64,000 bases of DNA, taken from the NCBI RefSeq assembly GCF_000715075.1, contig NC_134095.1, positions 67,151,990 to 67,215,989 of the forward strand, in the 5' to 3' direction. A program made the position numbers and the translations under genes. This document shows positions 1-10,752 of the stretch, one piece after another. Below the pieces are notes generated by a model. The model saw only the letters and a program-made list of their open reading frames with translations. It had not been told where the DNA came from and did not search any database. The DNA is from Nicotiana tabacum. Lineage: Eukaryota > Streptophyta > Magnoliopsida > Solanales > Solanaceae. The first letter of the stretch is position 1. Each line of letters begins with the position of its first letter.

Positions 1-1000
1 GATGCCTACGTGTCCTTATTTTTCAAGAAATCTGGTCAAACGTAGTTCAAACATCTGGCCTAAACTGGTTTTCATCTTTCTTTCTATTTTTTTTCTCTTT
101 TTTTTCTTTTTTTTCTTTTCCTTTTCTTCTTTTTTTTGTTTGCCCCAGCTTCTATTTTTTAAGGCATAGACCTTTGACAATTCTTTTTTTTTCACTTGAA
201 CTTTCTAAAAGCTGCCTCGATTTGTACTCTTGGGGCATGGACTTTTTTTTTGACTCTAAACTTGATTCCAAAAGAGGGTAGTCAAAGAAAAATAATACAG
301 ACTCAAAAGTGGTAGCAAAGGATATAAAGTGTTTGGGTAATAGAAAAAGGGTCTCCCAACCTCAAGAACGTCAAACATGGTATCTTTTCACGATCACAGC
401 ATTGACAAACATGTCTGTCTTCTTGGTGTGCCGTGGTCACAAGGCATTTTTTCATCCCTTAGTGACAAACTTTTCAACAAACATCAATTGATTAAACATC
501 CTCAGGCCCGATCTTCACAGTGATTTGAAGGTGAATTTTACTCGACCTTAGTTCCAAAGTATTCCAACTCTTTGTTCATCCTCAAAAGTATTTTTTTTAG
601 TTATCGAATTCTAGATTAAATCAGTTCCTAAGATCTGGCCAAAAATTTTGCATGCATGTCATGTCATTAGAACTAGCGAGAAAAGAACTAGGAACAGAAT
701 GACACAAAAGGACAAACTGTAGTTTATTGAGTAAAGGATGAAAGGGTTTTACAACTAAACAAGCAACCAAAAATACGAGTTACAACCCTAAAATAACCTG
801 AATAATGAAAATAGCAACAGAATAGACAGATAAGACTCACACAAACAGAATGAAGGGATAGAAGGGTTTGACTAAATAAAACAAATAAATCCAGATCACA
901 ACCCTGAAATAACCCAGATAATACAAAAAAAATCAAAACAAGCTACCACGATTCCTTCCTAGTGAAGAGGGAATGACTTTTCGATTGCTAGGCTTGACAT
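1..1000 (-). repeat. Element B region downstream of gag, repeat-rich, no ORF
   Basis: No convincing coding frame is seen. It holds the third stem-loop module (6-45), a long pyrimidine run on the plus strand at about 78-140 (purine-rich in the element's sense), and an imperfect tandem duplication of about 118 bp (roughly 728-847 and 848-950). The short open frames at 309-491 and 724-936 have no recognisable motif and are probably chance. Confidence 0.5.
6..45 (-). promoter_or_regulatory. Stem-loop module, copy 3
   Basis: Plus-strand CTACG at 6-10 pairs with CGTAG at 41-45. Inside, read on the minus strand, the six bases complementary to 24-29 (UUCUUG) pair with those complementary to 13-18 (UAAGGA) across an AAAAA loop, using two G-U wobbles. 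The wobbles do not pair on the plus strand. Outer stem spacing is 35, against 34 in the other two copies. Confidence 0.5.
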
Positions 1001-2626
1001 TTAGCCACAAATTTGCTCATCAGAATCAGTAGAGCCTTCTCCAATTTCAACATTATTAACTTTAGTTAGCAAGCTCCTGAGAGGATTCTCATACTCCACG
1101 TCACCGAGAATCATCCCCACAAAGTGTGCATCATCATGTGCAGGTAAAGGATTCTGCGCGATATTTTGGGCGTCACTGTCTTGGATCACAATCAGGTTTT
1201 CTTGAATCATCCTTTCTATTTCTCTTTTCAAATCCCGACAGCTTTCAATATTATGCCCCTGGGCATTGGAATGGTATTCACACCTCTTAGAAGGGTCAAA
1301 GCTTCTTGCACGTAGGTCCACATAATTTGGAGGAATGGGTGCAATCATATCATGATGCTTTAACTTCTCAAACAAGCTTGCATAGGACTCTCCTATTGGC
1401 GTAAAATTATCTTTCATCCTTTATTCCCTTCTATACCCACTGGCTTGGATGTAGGTTATAGGGCACTTGAAAATTTTGTGAAGGCTGGTGGAGATTTTGT
1501 GATGCTCGTGCTCGCCTTCTAGGGTATTTTGGTGGCTGGACAACATACTGAGGTGGAGTAACAGAGTATTGTGGGTTATGAAGTGGATAGTAATGCTCAA
1601 GGGAGTTATTGGAAAACAGACGAGGCTGGCCATACCTTTGAGACATTCTCCTCGGACCTCTTCTCGACCCTGATGTCATCATGATTTCTTCATCCATTTC
1701 ATTCGTGCCACTAAAATTATCAGATTCAATCTGGACAGCCTGAGTTGCAGCTTTGAGAACTGCTTGACATATAATTTTGTCTGTCTTAAGACCATTCTCA
1801 ACCATTTCCCCCATTTTGATTGCTTCTGAGAAGGATTTACATACTGCAAACATCATATTTTGAAAGTAATTTGGCTCTTGTGCTTGAAGGAACACAGTGA
1901 TTAGCTCGTGGTCATCCATGGGTGGCTTAACTCTAGTTGATTGCTCTCTCCATTTAATGGCGTACTCCCTGAAACTTTCAGTTCGTTTCTTCTTCAGGTT
2001 TGAAAGGGAAATGCGGTCTGGGGCGATGTCGATGTTGTATTGGAACTGTTTGACAAAGGCATGTGCCATGTCATCCCATACATACCAGCGAGATGTGTCT
2101 TGATCTATAAACCATTCGGAGGCTACTCCTGTAAGGCTTTCCCCAAAATAAGCTATTAACAATTCTTCATTTCTGCCTGCACTTCTTAGTTGATTGCAAT
2201 ACCTTTTCAAGTGGGCTATGGGATCTCCATGTCCATCATAGTTTTCAAATTTGGGAGTCTTGAAACCAGGCGGCAAGTGGACATCGGGGAACATACATAG
2301 ATCTTTGAAGGTAACACTCTTTTGACCTGCCAACCCTTGCATGTTTTTCTACCGTTGTTCTAAGCTTTTCACTCTTTGGGTTATTTCTTCCTGTACCATC
2401 TTTCGGGCAGGCTTAACAATTCTTCAGAGTGGTACTGCTCTTGCTGGGTATCAAATTATGACTCATGATAAGGTTGTCCTTGGCCATTGGCCCATGCTTG
2501 GCACATTTTGGTCATTTGTTGTTTCAGTATTCTATTTTCTTCAATCACAGTAGACTCTTGTTGAACCCTCTGACCCTGAGTCTCTTGAGCACTTGTAACA
2601 ACTTCGATGTCAGTTGTCAATGACAT
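1001..2626 (-). pseudogene. gag: Element B gag, broken
   Basis: Structural (capsid/nucleocapsid) protein of the element. A likely start is the ATG read leftwards from 2626, whose first 55 or so codons look like the polar N-terminal segment. A frame change near 2342-2460 then leads into the main capsid frame (2342-1431, 303 codons), which contains the retrotransposon gag core with a conserved Trp-Phe pair (EWF) and a late Pro-rich stretch with PPQY/PPKY repeats. A further frame change near 1421 leads to 1417-1001. That segment carries a zinc-knuckle-like CX2HX4HX4C motif (C-E-Y-H then H and C) at about residues 47-61, the CHHC spacing also seen in element A. No in-frame fusion to protease is visible. 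Two frame changes plus a TAG at 1431-1433 make it non-functional as read. Confidence 0.85.
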
Positions 2627-2811
2627 TTTCCCTTGGATATTGTGTTGTCAGCTTACCACAAACCAACCACCTCAACTTTCTTCACAATTCAAAAATAAAA
2701 CATGTTAGAATGGACTTAGTCGGTCCTTATTATTATCATTCTTCCCCTTTTCTTTTTCACCTTTTTTCCCTTTTTTTTCAAAATCATTTGCTCGAACCTG
2801 ATGAGGGTTGC

Positions 2812-2850
2812 CTACGTATCATGTGGGAACATGAATTAGATCTTGCGTAG
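2812..2850 (-). promoter_or_regulatory. Stem-loop module, copy 2
   Basis: The outer stem is CTACG (2812-2816) with CGTAG (2846-2850). The inner stem is TCATGT (2819-2824) with ACATGA (2829-2834), fully complementary, with a 4-base loop. It is preceded on the plus strand by a GAACCTGATGAGGGTTG block that is also present before copy 1. Confidence 0.6.
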
Positions 2851-3391
2851 TTTGGGAAGATCATGAATAAAGTAAATAAACTAACTTTTCGTTTTGAATT
2901 TATTTTATTTTATTTTTTCGAAAGAAAGACATAAAGAAGAAAGGGAATATTTTTTGGATTTTGATTTTGATTTTTCTTCAGCATTTTTGCAAAGAAAGAC
3001 TTCTAAAGAAGAAAAAAATTGAATTTTTTTTTTCTGGAATTTCGAATGAAAAACTTCTAAAGAAGAAAGAAAATATTTTTGGAATTTTATTTTGAATTTA
3101 TGAAAGAAATGTTTCTAAAAAATATATTTTTTGAATTTTTTTTCAATTTTGAAAGAAGAATGAAAATATTTTTTGATTTTTGGAAGAAATTAAAAGAAAA
3201 TATTTTTGTATATTTTTTAAAAAAAAATAATTAGGGTCTAAAAGAAAGGCTTTCTAAAGAAGCAAGTAATGAAAAATATTTTTGGATTTTTTGAAAATTG
3301 GGGTCTAAAAAAAAGACTTTTCGAGAGAGGAAGTAAAGGAAAGTATTTTTGGATTTTTTGAAAATTATGGACCGGAACCGATGAGGTTTGC

Positions 3392-3430
3392 CTACGTATC
3401 TCACATCCGGTGAGAATCAGACTCGCGTAG
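3392..3430 (-). promoter_or_regulatory. Stem-loop module, copy 1
   Basis: The outer stem is CTACG (3392-3396) with CGTAG (3426-3430). The inner stem is TCTCAC (3399-3404) with GTGAGA (3410-3415), fully complementary, with a 5-base loop. Spacing of the outer stem is the same as in copy 2 although four of the six inner pairs differ. Confidence 0.6.
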
Positions 3431-4143
3431 TTCGCCCAATTTTGAAGGAACAAAAGAAAATATGACTTATTTTGAAATGACTTTTCTTTTTTTTTCAAAC
3501 TTTCAACAGAATTTCAGGGTATTTAAAATACCTACCTCTCACTCTTTTTTTTTATTCTAATTTTTTTTATTTTATTTCCCTATTCTAGAAGCCAGTCAAC
3601 ATGCAAGCCGAAATAGACAGATACGCAAGTAGCACGTAAGATGCATCGGGATGGTCTTTTCATTTCAGGTACACCTGTCCTAGACAGCCCCAACCCCTGT
3701 TTTGAGTCTCTAAAGTTGAATGCACATGATGCAAACAAACGTTCCTACTAGGGATCCGGCATGAGGCTGAGTTATTCTAGGTTCAAAACCTGGGTATGTG
3801 TTATAGACTCTATACCCGAGCGGACAACTCGAGCCGAGGAGGGGGCTACGTACGGGGAACCAAAAGGCCATCCGGCTTAGTAACTTGTCCGAGCCTCTTT
3901 CTTATTTCAAGGTATGACACTAACATAATAGGGAGTCTCGACCAGTGAGCACATCCCCGAAGATGAGAAGAGAAGGGTTTCGTAGCAGTTTATATACAGT
4001 TCAGACAATATCAAAGCGGTAAAAGCAACATTTAGCACATTAGGGCCAAACATGTGAATAAAATCAGATAATAAATAAAGCCAAATACAACAATTATTCT
4101 AAGCTCGAATTTTGAACCCTAAACCAGGGATTCTGGGTTCTTA

Positions 4144-4161
4144 TTCCCAGCAGAGTCATCA
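4144..4161 (-). other. Element B primer binding site
   Basis: On the minus strand this reads TGATGACTCTGCTGGGAA, four bases after the LTR end. It resembles the tRNA-Arg-type PBS of Ogre/Tat elements (from memory) and the PBS of element A at 14202-14219 with several substitutions. Confidence 0.7.
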
Positions 4162-4165
4162 GAGC

Positions 4166-6526
4166 TGTTACACTTCCTCTTTTAACTACACTCCCGAGAA
4201 TGGAGTATAAAGGTGTTTTTTTCCAACTTAAAGTGACAATCGAAATGGGATTTATTTATTATTTAAAATTCAGAGTCACCACTTGGGATATTTATGGTGT
4301 CCCAAGTCATCGGTTCCAATTTCGAATCGAGGAAATGATCGACTCTGTATTACAGTCTACGAACCAGAAATCCGGGTAAGGAATTCTGTTAACCCGGGAG
4401 AAGGTGTTAGGCATTCCCGAGCTCTGTGGTTCTAGCACGGTTGCTCAACTGTTATAATTCGCTTATTATCTGATCGTAAACAATTATGAACCTATGTGCA
4501 GATTTTAGCATTTAACCGCTTTTATTCAATTTTTAACGAAGATTGAACGCCGTTTAAAACACGTCTTTGAATCGCGCCACATGAAATGCACCCGCAATCC
4601 TAAACATATTTTATTCAACGTTTCAAGATTTGATTTGGGTCACATGAAATGCACACCCGAGTTTAGGAAGGTAAATTATTAAAATAATGCGCCTAAAGCA
4701 ACTACGCGTTTTCAAATTAATAACAAAGTTTGCGAGGGCCATGGAAAGTTCAATTGATGGAACACCCCAATTTTTAAAAGAGTTACTATTAATTAAATGA
4801 GGGCCATGGGCTTAGGGGGTTTTATTTGGCATGGGACACCTCAAATTCTTCCCGAGTGTTTTATCATTCGAAGTTGTTATAATCGAGTTACATGAAATGC
4901 ACCCCCGAATTGAGATTCGCATATCGTAACCATGTCATGCTAGTGTGTCTATAATCACCATAACAAACATAAGCTAACTTTTAGACGGACAGAAGCTTGG
5001 AAATTAGTCAATATTAAATCTCTCTAACGAGTTGGACTTGATTCCGTAATTTTCCTTTAAAATCTTGAAGCTTGCTATGCAGATTCTCATTTTTGCTCAA
5101 GTTCTTAAATAGGTAAACAAACCAACGTCTAACATAAAAGCCAATAAACAATAAATGTCCACAATCTTAAATTAAATTCCATAAGCACCACATAAATCCA
5201 TCTAAATATGCATTTAAAAGATCAAGTAAACAGTGGATATAAAACAATATCTCAACAAATGACTAAATTCTTCTTAAACTACTGACAAATAGAAAGTGAC
5301 ACAAATCGATTTGTTCGAATTCCGAACAGAAAAGGAAGGAAAGAACGTTAATTAAAGTCTTTATTATTTCAAGCCTTTTACTTTCAGAGAGTTCAAATAC
5401 GTATTATGAAGACAAGGTATCCTTTGAAATTTTAAAGTACAACAATCAGCCATGACTCTCATTCTCAATAAACAGACGGCCTAACCAGTCGTTATAATAT
5501 CATACACTTGATGCAAGGTCTAAAATGGACATAGACAACAATGAAAGAAGTAGATGTAACAGTTATATTCGAATAACTTACAAAAGATTGGCTCAGTTGG
5601 AAATGAACAGATCCGGAAATGAACAAAGAACGACGAGTGGAACCTCAATTGGAATCGACAGACTTGAACGACAGATGACGAACTAACCGGTTTCCAGCAA
5701 GGCTTGTCGGAGACAGAGGTGAGGCGGAAAAGACGAAGGAGCGAGAGGGATTTGGAGGGATGAAGTTGTATCCCTATTTTTGTCTTCGTCTTATCCAATT
5801 TTTACTAGGTCTTGTCCGTGGTCGCTGCTCAAGGAAGATGAAGATGCTTGGTTTTTCAGGGAGACGGTTGAAGGTGATGAAGCACGGCTGAAGGTGACGA
5901 AGCTTGGCTGATTCTGTCTAGGTCCAGGCGTTAGAGTTCTCTATAGGTTGAAGAAGAAGAACAACCAAATGGTCTCTGTTTTTTGGTCCTTGTTGCTGAA
6001 GAAAATGAACAAACGAGGGGGGGTCGAAGAAGACGATGCGGGGGGGGCGTCTGTATTTGCTGCGCAGCTTTGTGTGTATATGCCTTCAGCGTTCTTTTTC
6101 AGACCTTTTTTTTTATTTTTTTAAGCATTAATTTATAGGTAGAGTCTAGGTTTAGGTGTATTTTTGTGTATTTTTCTCATTAGTCCCTAGGTCTTTTGTG
6201 TATTAGGTCCTTAGGGTCTTTTTGTTTGTTTTTATTCCAAAGAAGAGTCTATAAGGGTCCCTAGGCTTAATGGACTAATCCGACTTGGGCCAAGAACTGG
6301 GTTCTAAAACTCTTAAAATTATTATCCAACACCTTAATCGACTCTTTTTAAAATAAGATAAAAATACTACATAATGCAAAAGCTAACATGAAACTATTAT
6401 ATATTTTTTTTGTATTTTCAAGATCATGTAAAGATAAAAATAAGGTACTATTTTTTTATATTTTTTTTATTTAAATTTATGAAAATATAAAAAATCTTGG
6501 GGAGGGTCAAAAATCACATGTCTACA
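4166..6526 (-). repeat. Element B 5' LTR
   Basis: The LTR is 2361 bp. In sense orientation it starts TGTAGACATG at 6526 and ends GTGTAACA at 4166, giving the TG...CA ends expected of an LTR, followed by the PBS. It contains the GAAGGTGTTAGGCA block (4400-4413) and three copies of an ACATGAAATGCAC phrase (about 4580, 4640 and 4890). No ORF inside is supported; the 5520-5798 frame has no recognisable motif. Confidence 0.8.
4400..4413 (-). promoter_or_regulatory. Conserved 14-base LTR block (B copy)
   Basis: GAAGGTGTTAGGCA on the plus strand is identical to 14431-14444 in the LTR of element A. It lies 234 bp from the LTR 3' edge here and 211 bp in A. Its function is unknown. Confidence 0.5.
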
Positions 6527-8619
6527 GATGGGATCAATATAGTTTTTATCTGGATGCTATATCATTTATGACAAAGTAGCTAATACGTCGGCGAACTCGT
6601 TCTAAATTCTGGGCACATGTCGAAATTCTATCTTCGTGAACCTCCTTTTTAATTCCTGCACATGGAGCAGATATGGCAATATCTTGGAATTCTTGGTAGT
6701 TCATTCTCCTTGCACCTGGTGCACAAGCAAATCCGAATCGCCGATCACCAACAACTCTTGAATGTTCATGTCGACTGCCATGTTGAGCCCTATTGTGCAG
6801 GCTTCATATTCTGCAATGTTGTTGGTGTAGGGAAATCTAAGTTTAGCAGATACAGGATAATGCTGACCCGTTTCTGACACCAAAACTGCTCCAATGCCTA
6901 CTCATTTGAATTTGCGGCTCCGTCAAAGAACATCCTCCAACCGTCGTATGCTTCCGTAATGTCTTCTCCCGCGAATGATATTTCTTCATCAGCAAAATAC
7001 GTTTTCAAGGGTTCGTATTCTCCTCCCACTAGATTCTCAGCAAGGTGATCTGCCAATGTTTGTCCCTTGACCGCTTTTTGAGTTATGTAGACGATGTCAA
7101 ACTCACTTAGTAGTATTTGCCATTGAGCCAACTTCCCCTTAGGCATGGGCTTCTGAAATATGTACTTCAGGAGATCCATGCTGGATATAAGGTATGTAGT
7201 GTATGCACAGAAATAATGCCTCAACTTCTGGGCTATCCAGGTCAAAGCACAACAAGTGCATTTGAGTAGAGAATATCGTGCTTCATAAGGTATGAATTTC
7301 TTACTCAGGTAATATATGGCTTGCTCCTTTCTTCCTGTCTCATCATGTTTCCCCAAAACATATCCAAAGGCTCAATCTAACACGGATAGATAAAGCAGTA
7401 ATGGTTGTCCTGGTTCTGGCGGGACCAGAACTGGCGGTGTGGATAGGTATTCCTTGATCTTGTCAAAAGCTTTCTGACAATCCTCGATCAAACTTGTCTC
7501 AGCATCTTTCCTCAACATTTTGAAGATGGGTTCACATATTACTATGGATTGTGCTATGAATTGGTTGATGTAGTTGAGCCGCCCCAGGAAGATCATCACG
7601 TCCTTCTTGCTTTTGGGTGGTGGTAATTCCTGAATGGCTTTGACTTTAGTTGGATCTAGTTCGATCCCTCGGCGACTTACGATGAATCCCAATAACTTTC
7701 TTGCGGGGACCCCGAATGCACACTTTGTGGGGTTCAACTTCAAACTGTACCTCCTGAGCCTGTCGAAGAATTTTCTCAAGTCTGTTATGTGATTCGTGGT
7801 CCTCTTGGATTTGATAATGACATCATCCACATATACCTCTATTTTTTTGTGTATCATATCATGAAAGATGTTTGTCATGGCCCTCATGTAAGTGGCCCAT
7901 GCGTTCTTCAGACCGAACGGCATCATCCTGTAACAATATACACCCCAAGGCATAATAAAAGATGTCTTCTCAGCATTTTCTTCATCCATCTAGATATGGT
8001 GATAACGTGCGAAGCAATCTACAAAGGATTGGAGTTCATGCTTGGTACAGTTATCGATCAGGATGTGTATATTTAGTAGTGGAAAATTGTCTTTAGGAAT
8101 TGCTTTGTTTAAATACTGATAATCAACACATACCCTGACTTTCCCGTCCTTCTTCGGAACTGGGACAATATTAGCTAACCATGTTGGGTACTCAATCACC
8201 ATGATAACCTTGGCTTTGATCTACTTGGTAACCTTCTCCTTGATCTTCAAACTCATGTCTGGTTTGAATTTTCTGAGTTTCTGCTTAACTGGCAGGCACA
8301 TGGGATTGGTAGGCAACTTGTGAGCTACTATAGATGTGCTCAAACCGATAATATCGTCATACGACCATGCAAAGGTATACTCATATTCCTTTAGAAAATG
8401 GATGTACTCTTCCTTTTCCGTTAGTGACAAGTGAATGCTGATGCGGGTCTCTTTGATGGTCTCGGCGTCTCCCAAATTTACTGTTTTTGTTTCGTCCAAG
8501 TTGGATTTAGGCTTGTTCTCAAAATTCTCAAATTCTCTGACAATATCCTCGGGTATCTCATCTTCTTCCTCTGAGTCACTATTCTCTTGTTGCGTTGACT
8601 CATTACATGTCATAGTCAC
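6527..8619 (-). pseudogene. pol: Element A pol: reverse transcriptase, RNase H and second RNase H
   Basis: Copies element RNA to DNA. In order: a linker (8619-8221); RT fingers with the VPVPKKDGKVR-type block (8202-7990); RT palm with the YVDD catalytic motif (about 7830) and the primer-grip/thumb; the first RNase H (7356-6901, with the GKLAQWQ connection); and a second, archaeal-type RNase H beginning FFDGAAN and including VIGDSDLLVHQVQGE. RT and first RNase H share one frame over 1.7 kb, interrupted by stops at 8221, 7990 and 7372; a shift near 6890-6900 separates the second RNase H. Sequence matching the RNase H-integrase linker is readable right up to 6527, with further stops, and then stops at the LTR of element B. 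YVDD is intact; the rest is inactive as read. Confidence 0.9.
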
Positions 8620-8996
8620 TAGCTCATCAGGAAAAGTAATAATAACACTGTATAAGGGAAAAGTATAAAAATATAATGAATAATGATAAAGTATAAATGC
8701 ATTTGATTAAACTGAGGAAATTGTTCAAACAAAGCTTGGCTCGGTGGATCGAGCATTTACTTTAAAACAAAGAAATCTTAAAACAAAATTGCTAAAAAAT
8801 TAAAATGCCTAGAACGGCTTATAAATTCTGCTAAGCTACCTAGGGAATCGGCAGGATCAGGATGGTGTGACGGTCCAGTTGCTGAGAATAGCTCCCTTTG
8901 CCACGGTCTGAATGGAGAGGTCTTCTTCCTCCTCCTCCTCAATTATGGCACTGCAATCCATATCCTCGTCTTCCAAGAACAAATCCTTCATCCCAG
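8620..8996 (-). pseudogene. Element A protease-RT linker, decayed
   Basis: This is the acidic linker between G-patch and RT. On the plus strand a run of CTCCTC repeats (about 8926-8940) corresponds to a Glu-rich patch. Several stops and at least one frame change are present. No separate domain is recognised. Confidence 0.5.
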
Positions 8997-9820
8997 CTAG
9001 TGCTTTTTCTTTGGCAGTTCCCATATTTTATTTGCCTGATAGAAAGCTTGTTCTAAACGGGGTATCGGTTGTTCAAGAGGGTAATACGGTCCACGCCATG
9101 GAGGCGACCATTCCCTATACTCCTGCCATGTATACTGGTATCCAAGCCCAAAGGTGGTACCATGATTTTTCAGTCGTATCGGCTTGGTGATACCCTGGAG
9201 GTTCTTTCCCAACCCTTTGCTGGGTTTATATCCGGACCATGCTAGTACGCTTTATATTTTGTTACTCCACCACTTATCTTTCTTGATGGCATTGACCCGT
9301 TCAATGTGATGATAAATTTCCCCTCCTAGCCTTCTTCTATGTCTGATAGCCGGAATGGTTTGACTAGTGTAGATGGGATTGCTCCCATCCCCATAAATGA
9401 TTACCTCCTGACGGTTCCATTCGAATTTTACGACTTGGTGTAGTGTTGAGGGTACGGCTCCATCAGCATGGATCCATGGGCGGCTCAACAAAAGATTATA
9501 TGAGGCTGGTATGTCAAGCATTTGGAATTCAACATCGAACCAAGTTGGTCCCATCTGCAAGCAAAGGTTGATTTCCCCAATTGTGGCCCTTTGGGACCCA
9601 TCAAAAGCCTTCATATTCATGCTTCCGGTCCGTATTTCATGGAAACCTTTGCCCAACCTTTTTAGGGTATCCAGTGGACAAATATTAAGAATAGAACCCC
9701 TATCAACTAGGACCCTGGCAATGAATTTGTCTTCAAATTGTACCGTGATATGCAGTGCTCGATTGTGATTCAGACCTTCGGGTAGCAGCTCATCCTCATG
9801 GAAGATAATATTGTGGCTTT
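8997..9820 (-). pseudogene. Element A aspartic protease with G-patch motif
   Basis: Processes the polyprotein. The protease starts near 9820 and shows the active-site region as L-V-D-R-G-S (9690-9710), so the catalytic Asp is present but the usual Gly/Ser after it is Arg. The flap and second half follow, including LLLSRPWIHADGAVPSTLHQ (LGRPWIH-like). After an in-frame stop at about 9252, the same frame continues into GYKPSKGLGKNLQGI (about 9195-9235), which fits a G-patch, a glycine-rich nucleic-acid-binding motif. A second stop ends this piece at 8997. The protease and G-patch share one frame, so a single stop separates them. Confidence 0.8.
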
Positions 9821-10591
9821 ATAGTACATGTCCAGCCATGTTGGCCATTTCTCCACCTGTGACATTATCGGTTACATAAGCCTCGCTCAGTACTTTCATC
9901 AAGGCATTCTTGTATGCCTCTAAATTCTGTAGTAGTGACAGGATAGATATCTTAGCAAGGACTTTGTTCAGATGATCGACAACAGAATACTCTTTTGTCT
10001 GTACTTTCCTCCACAAGTCATCCGGTCTGGTCTCAATGACAGGCTGCCTAGTAGTGGCATCCTTGCTTGAACCTCCCAGGTGTTCAGGTGTGCAAACTCT
10101 TCTAGTTCTATTCATCCTTTGTGCGGTGTCAGATTCCTCTATCTTAGTCTTCCCTTTTCGCCGAGCCTCGGTGACATAATCCTACGGTATTGCTTTTGAG
10201 TTGAATGGGGATATGGTTGACACCGTCACAGTAAAAGGTGTGATCACTTCTAATTCAAATGGAATACAGGTGGCTGCGGGTGGAGTTACGTCACCTCGAA
10301 TAGAACCGATGCAGTTACCTCAACGTCAATAGGTGCTTGAGTCTGAACCACAATAGGAGTAAGTGTAACTTCCACCTTGAAGTCATCGCCTTCTCGGATA
10401 AGCCCGATCAACCCCTTGGGGTTCCATTCCTCATTCATTTCTATAACATGCACATTGTCACCTCTATGATCAAGGAGGGGATTATTGCGGACATTAGGTG
10501 TGGTTTTCTTTGCTTGTATAACCTTGTTGTCAATGAGTGTCTTAATCTTATCCTTCAATGTTCGGCACTCAGCAGTGGTGTGCCCTTTCAT
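9821..10591 (-). pseudogene. gag: Element A gag C-terminal part with CHHC knuckle
   Basis: Nucleocapsid side of gag and the linker to protease. Just upstream of 10591 the frame reads C-A-Y-H-S-G, then MKGHTTAEC, a complete CX2HX4HX4C knuckle in the unusual CHHC form shared with element B. It is followed by a charged segment (10591-10286) and, in another frame, 10115-9819, which is Arg/Thr-rich and then helical. Two frame changes separate the pieces, so no continuous product is possible. Confidence 0.8.
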
Positions 10592-10752
10592 ACCGGAGTG
10601 GTATGCACAGGTTTTGTTCAGATTGACCTATTGGGATGGATTTTCTAATGCTACAGTGGGAATAGAAGTGACATAACCTGCGACTTTTAACCTTTCGTAC
10701 AATTGGTCGATCGACTCAGCAATGGTGGTGTATTATCTGGGTGGCTTGCGGT

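Larger units (their letters stand above)
2627..4143 (-). repeat. Element B leader (5' untranslated region) with purine-rich tandem repeats
   Basis: This stretch lies between PBS and gag and has no supportable ORF. From about 2920 to 3365 it contains five or more degenerate units that combine a GAAAGAC plus CTTCTAAAGAAG phrase (itself a short inverted repeat) with an AT-rich tail ending in GGATTTTTTGAAAAT. Two stem-loop modules bracket this array at 2812-2850 and 3392-3430. The remaining 3500-4143 segment holds G/C-richer sequence with no repeats that I can see. Confidence 0.6.
1..6526 (-). mobile_element. Element B: Tat/Ogre-type Ty3/gypsy retrotransposon, 5' part
   Basis: On the minus strand the order is 5' LTR (6526 to 4166), primer binding site, a 1.5-kb leader, and a broken gag; the element then runs off the left window edge, so pol and the 3' LTR are not seen. 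The lineage call rests on the PBS, which resembles the tRNA-Arg site used by Ogre/Tat elements, on the gag type with a CHHC rather than CCHC knuckle, and on the long LTR. The right edge abuts a reading frame of element A that stops abruptly at 6527, so B is inserted in A. The target duplication cannot be checked because the other end is outside the window. Confidence 0.85.

Noticed and set aside
61..140. Poly-T/CT tract as a SINE or pseudogene poly(A) tail
   Set aside because: No target duplication or upstream SINE-like body; it fits the purine-rich non-coding text of element B.
3238..3498. 86-codon Phe/Lys-rich ORF in the leader of element B
   Set aside because: Low-complexity translation of purine-rich leader repeats; no methionine context or motif.
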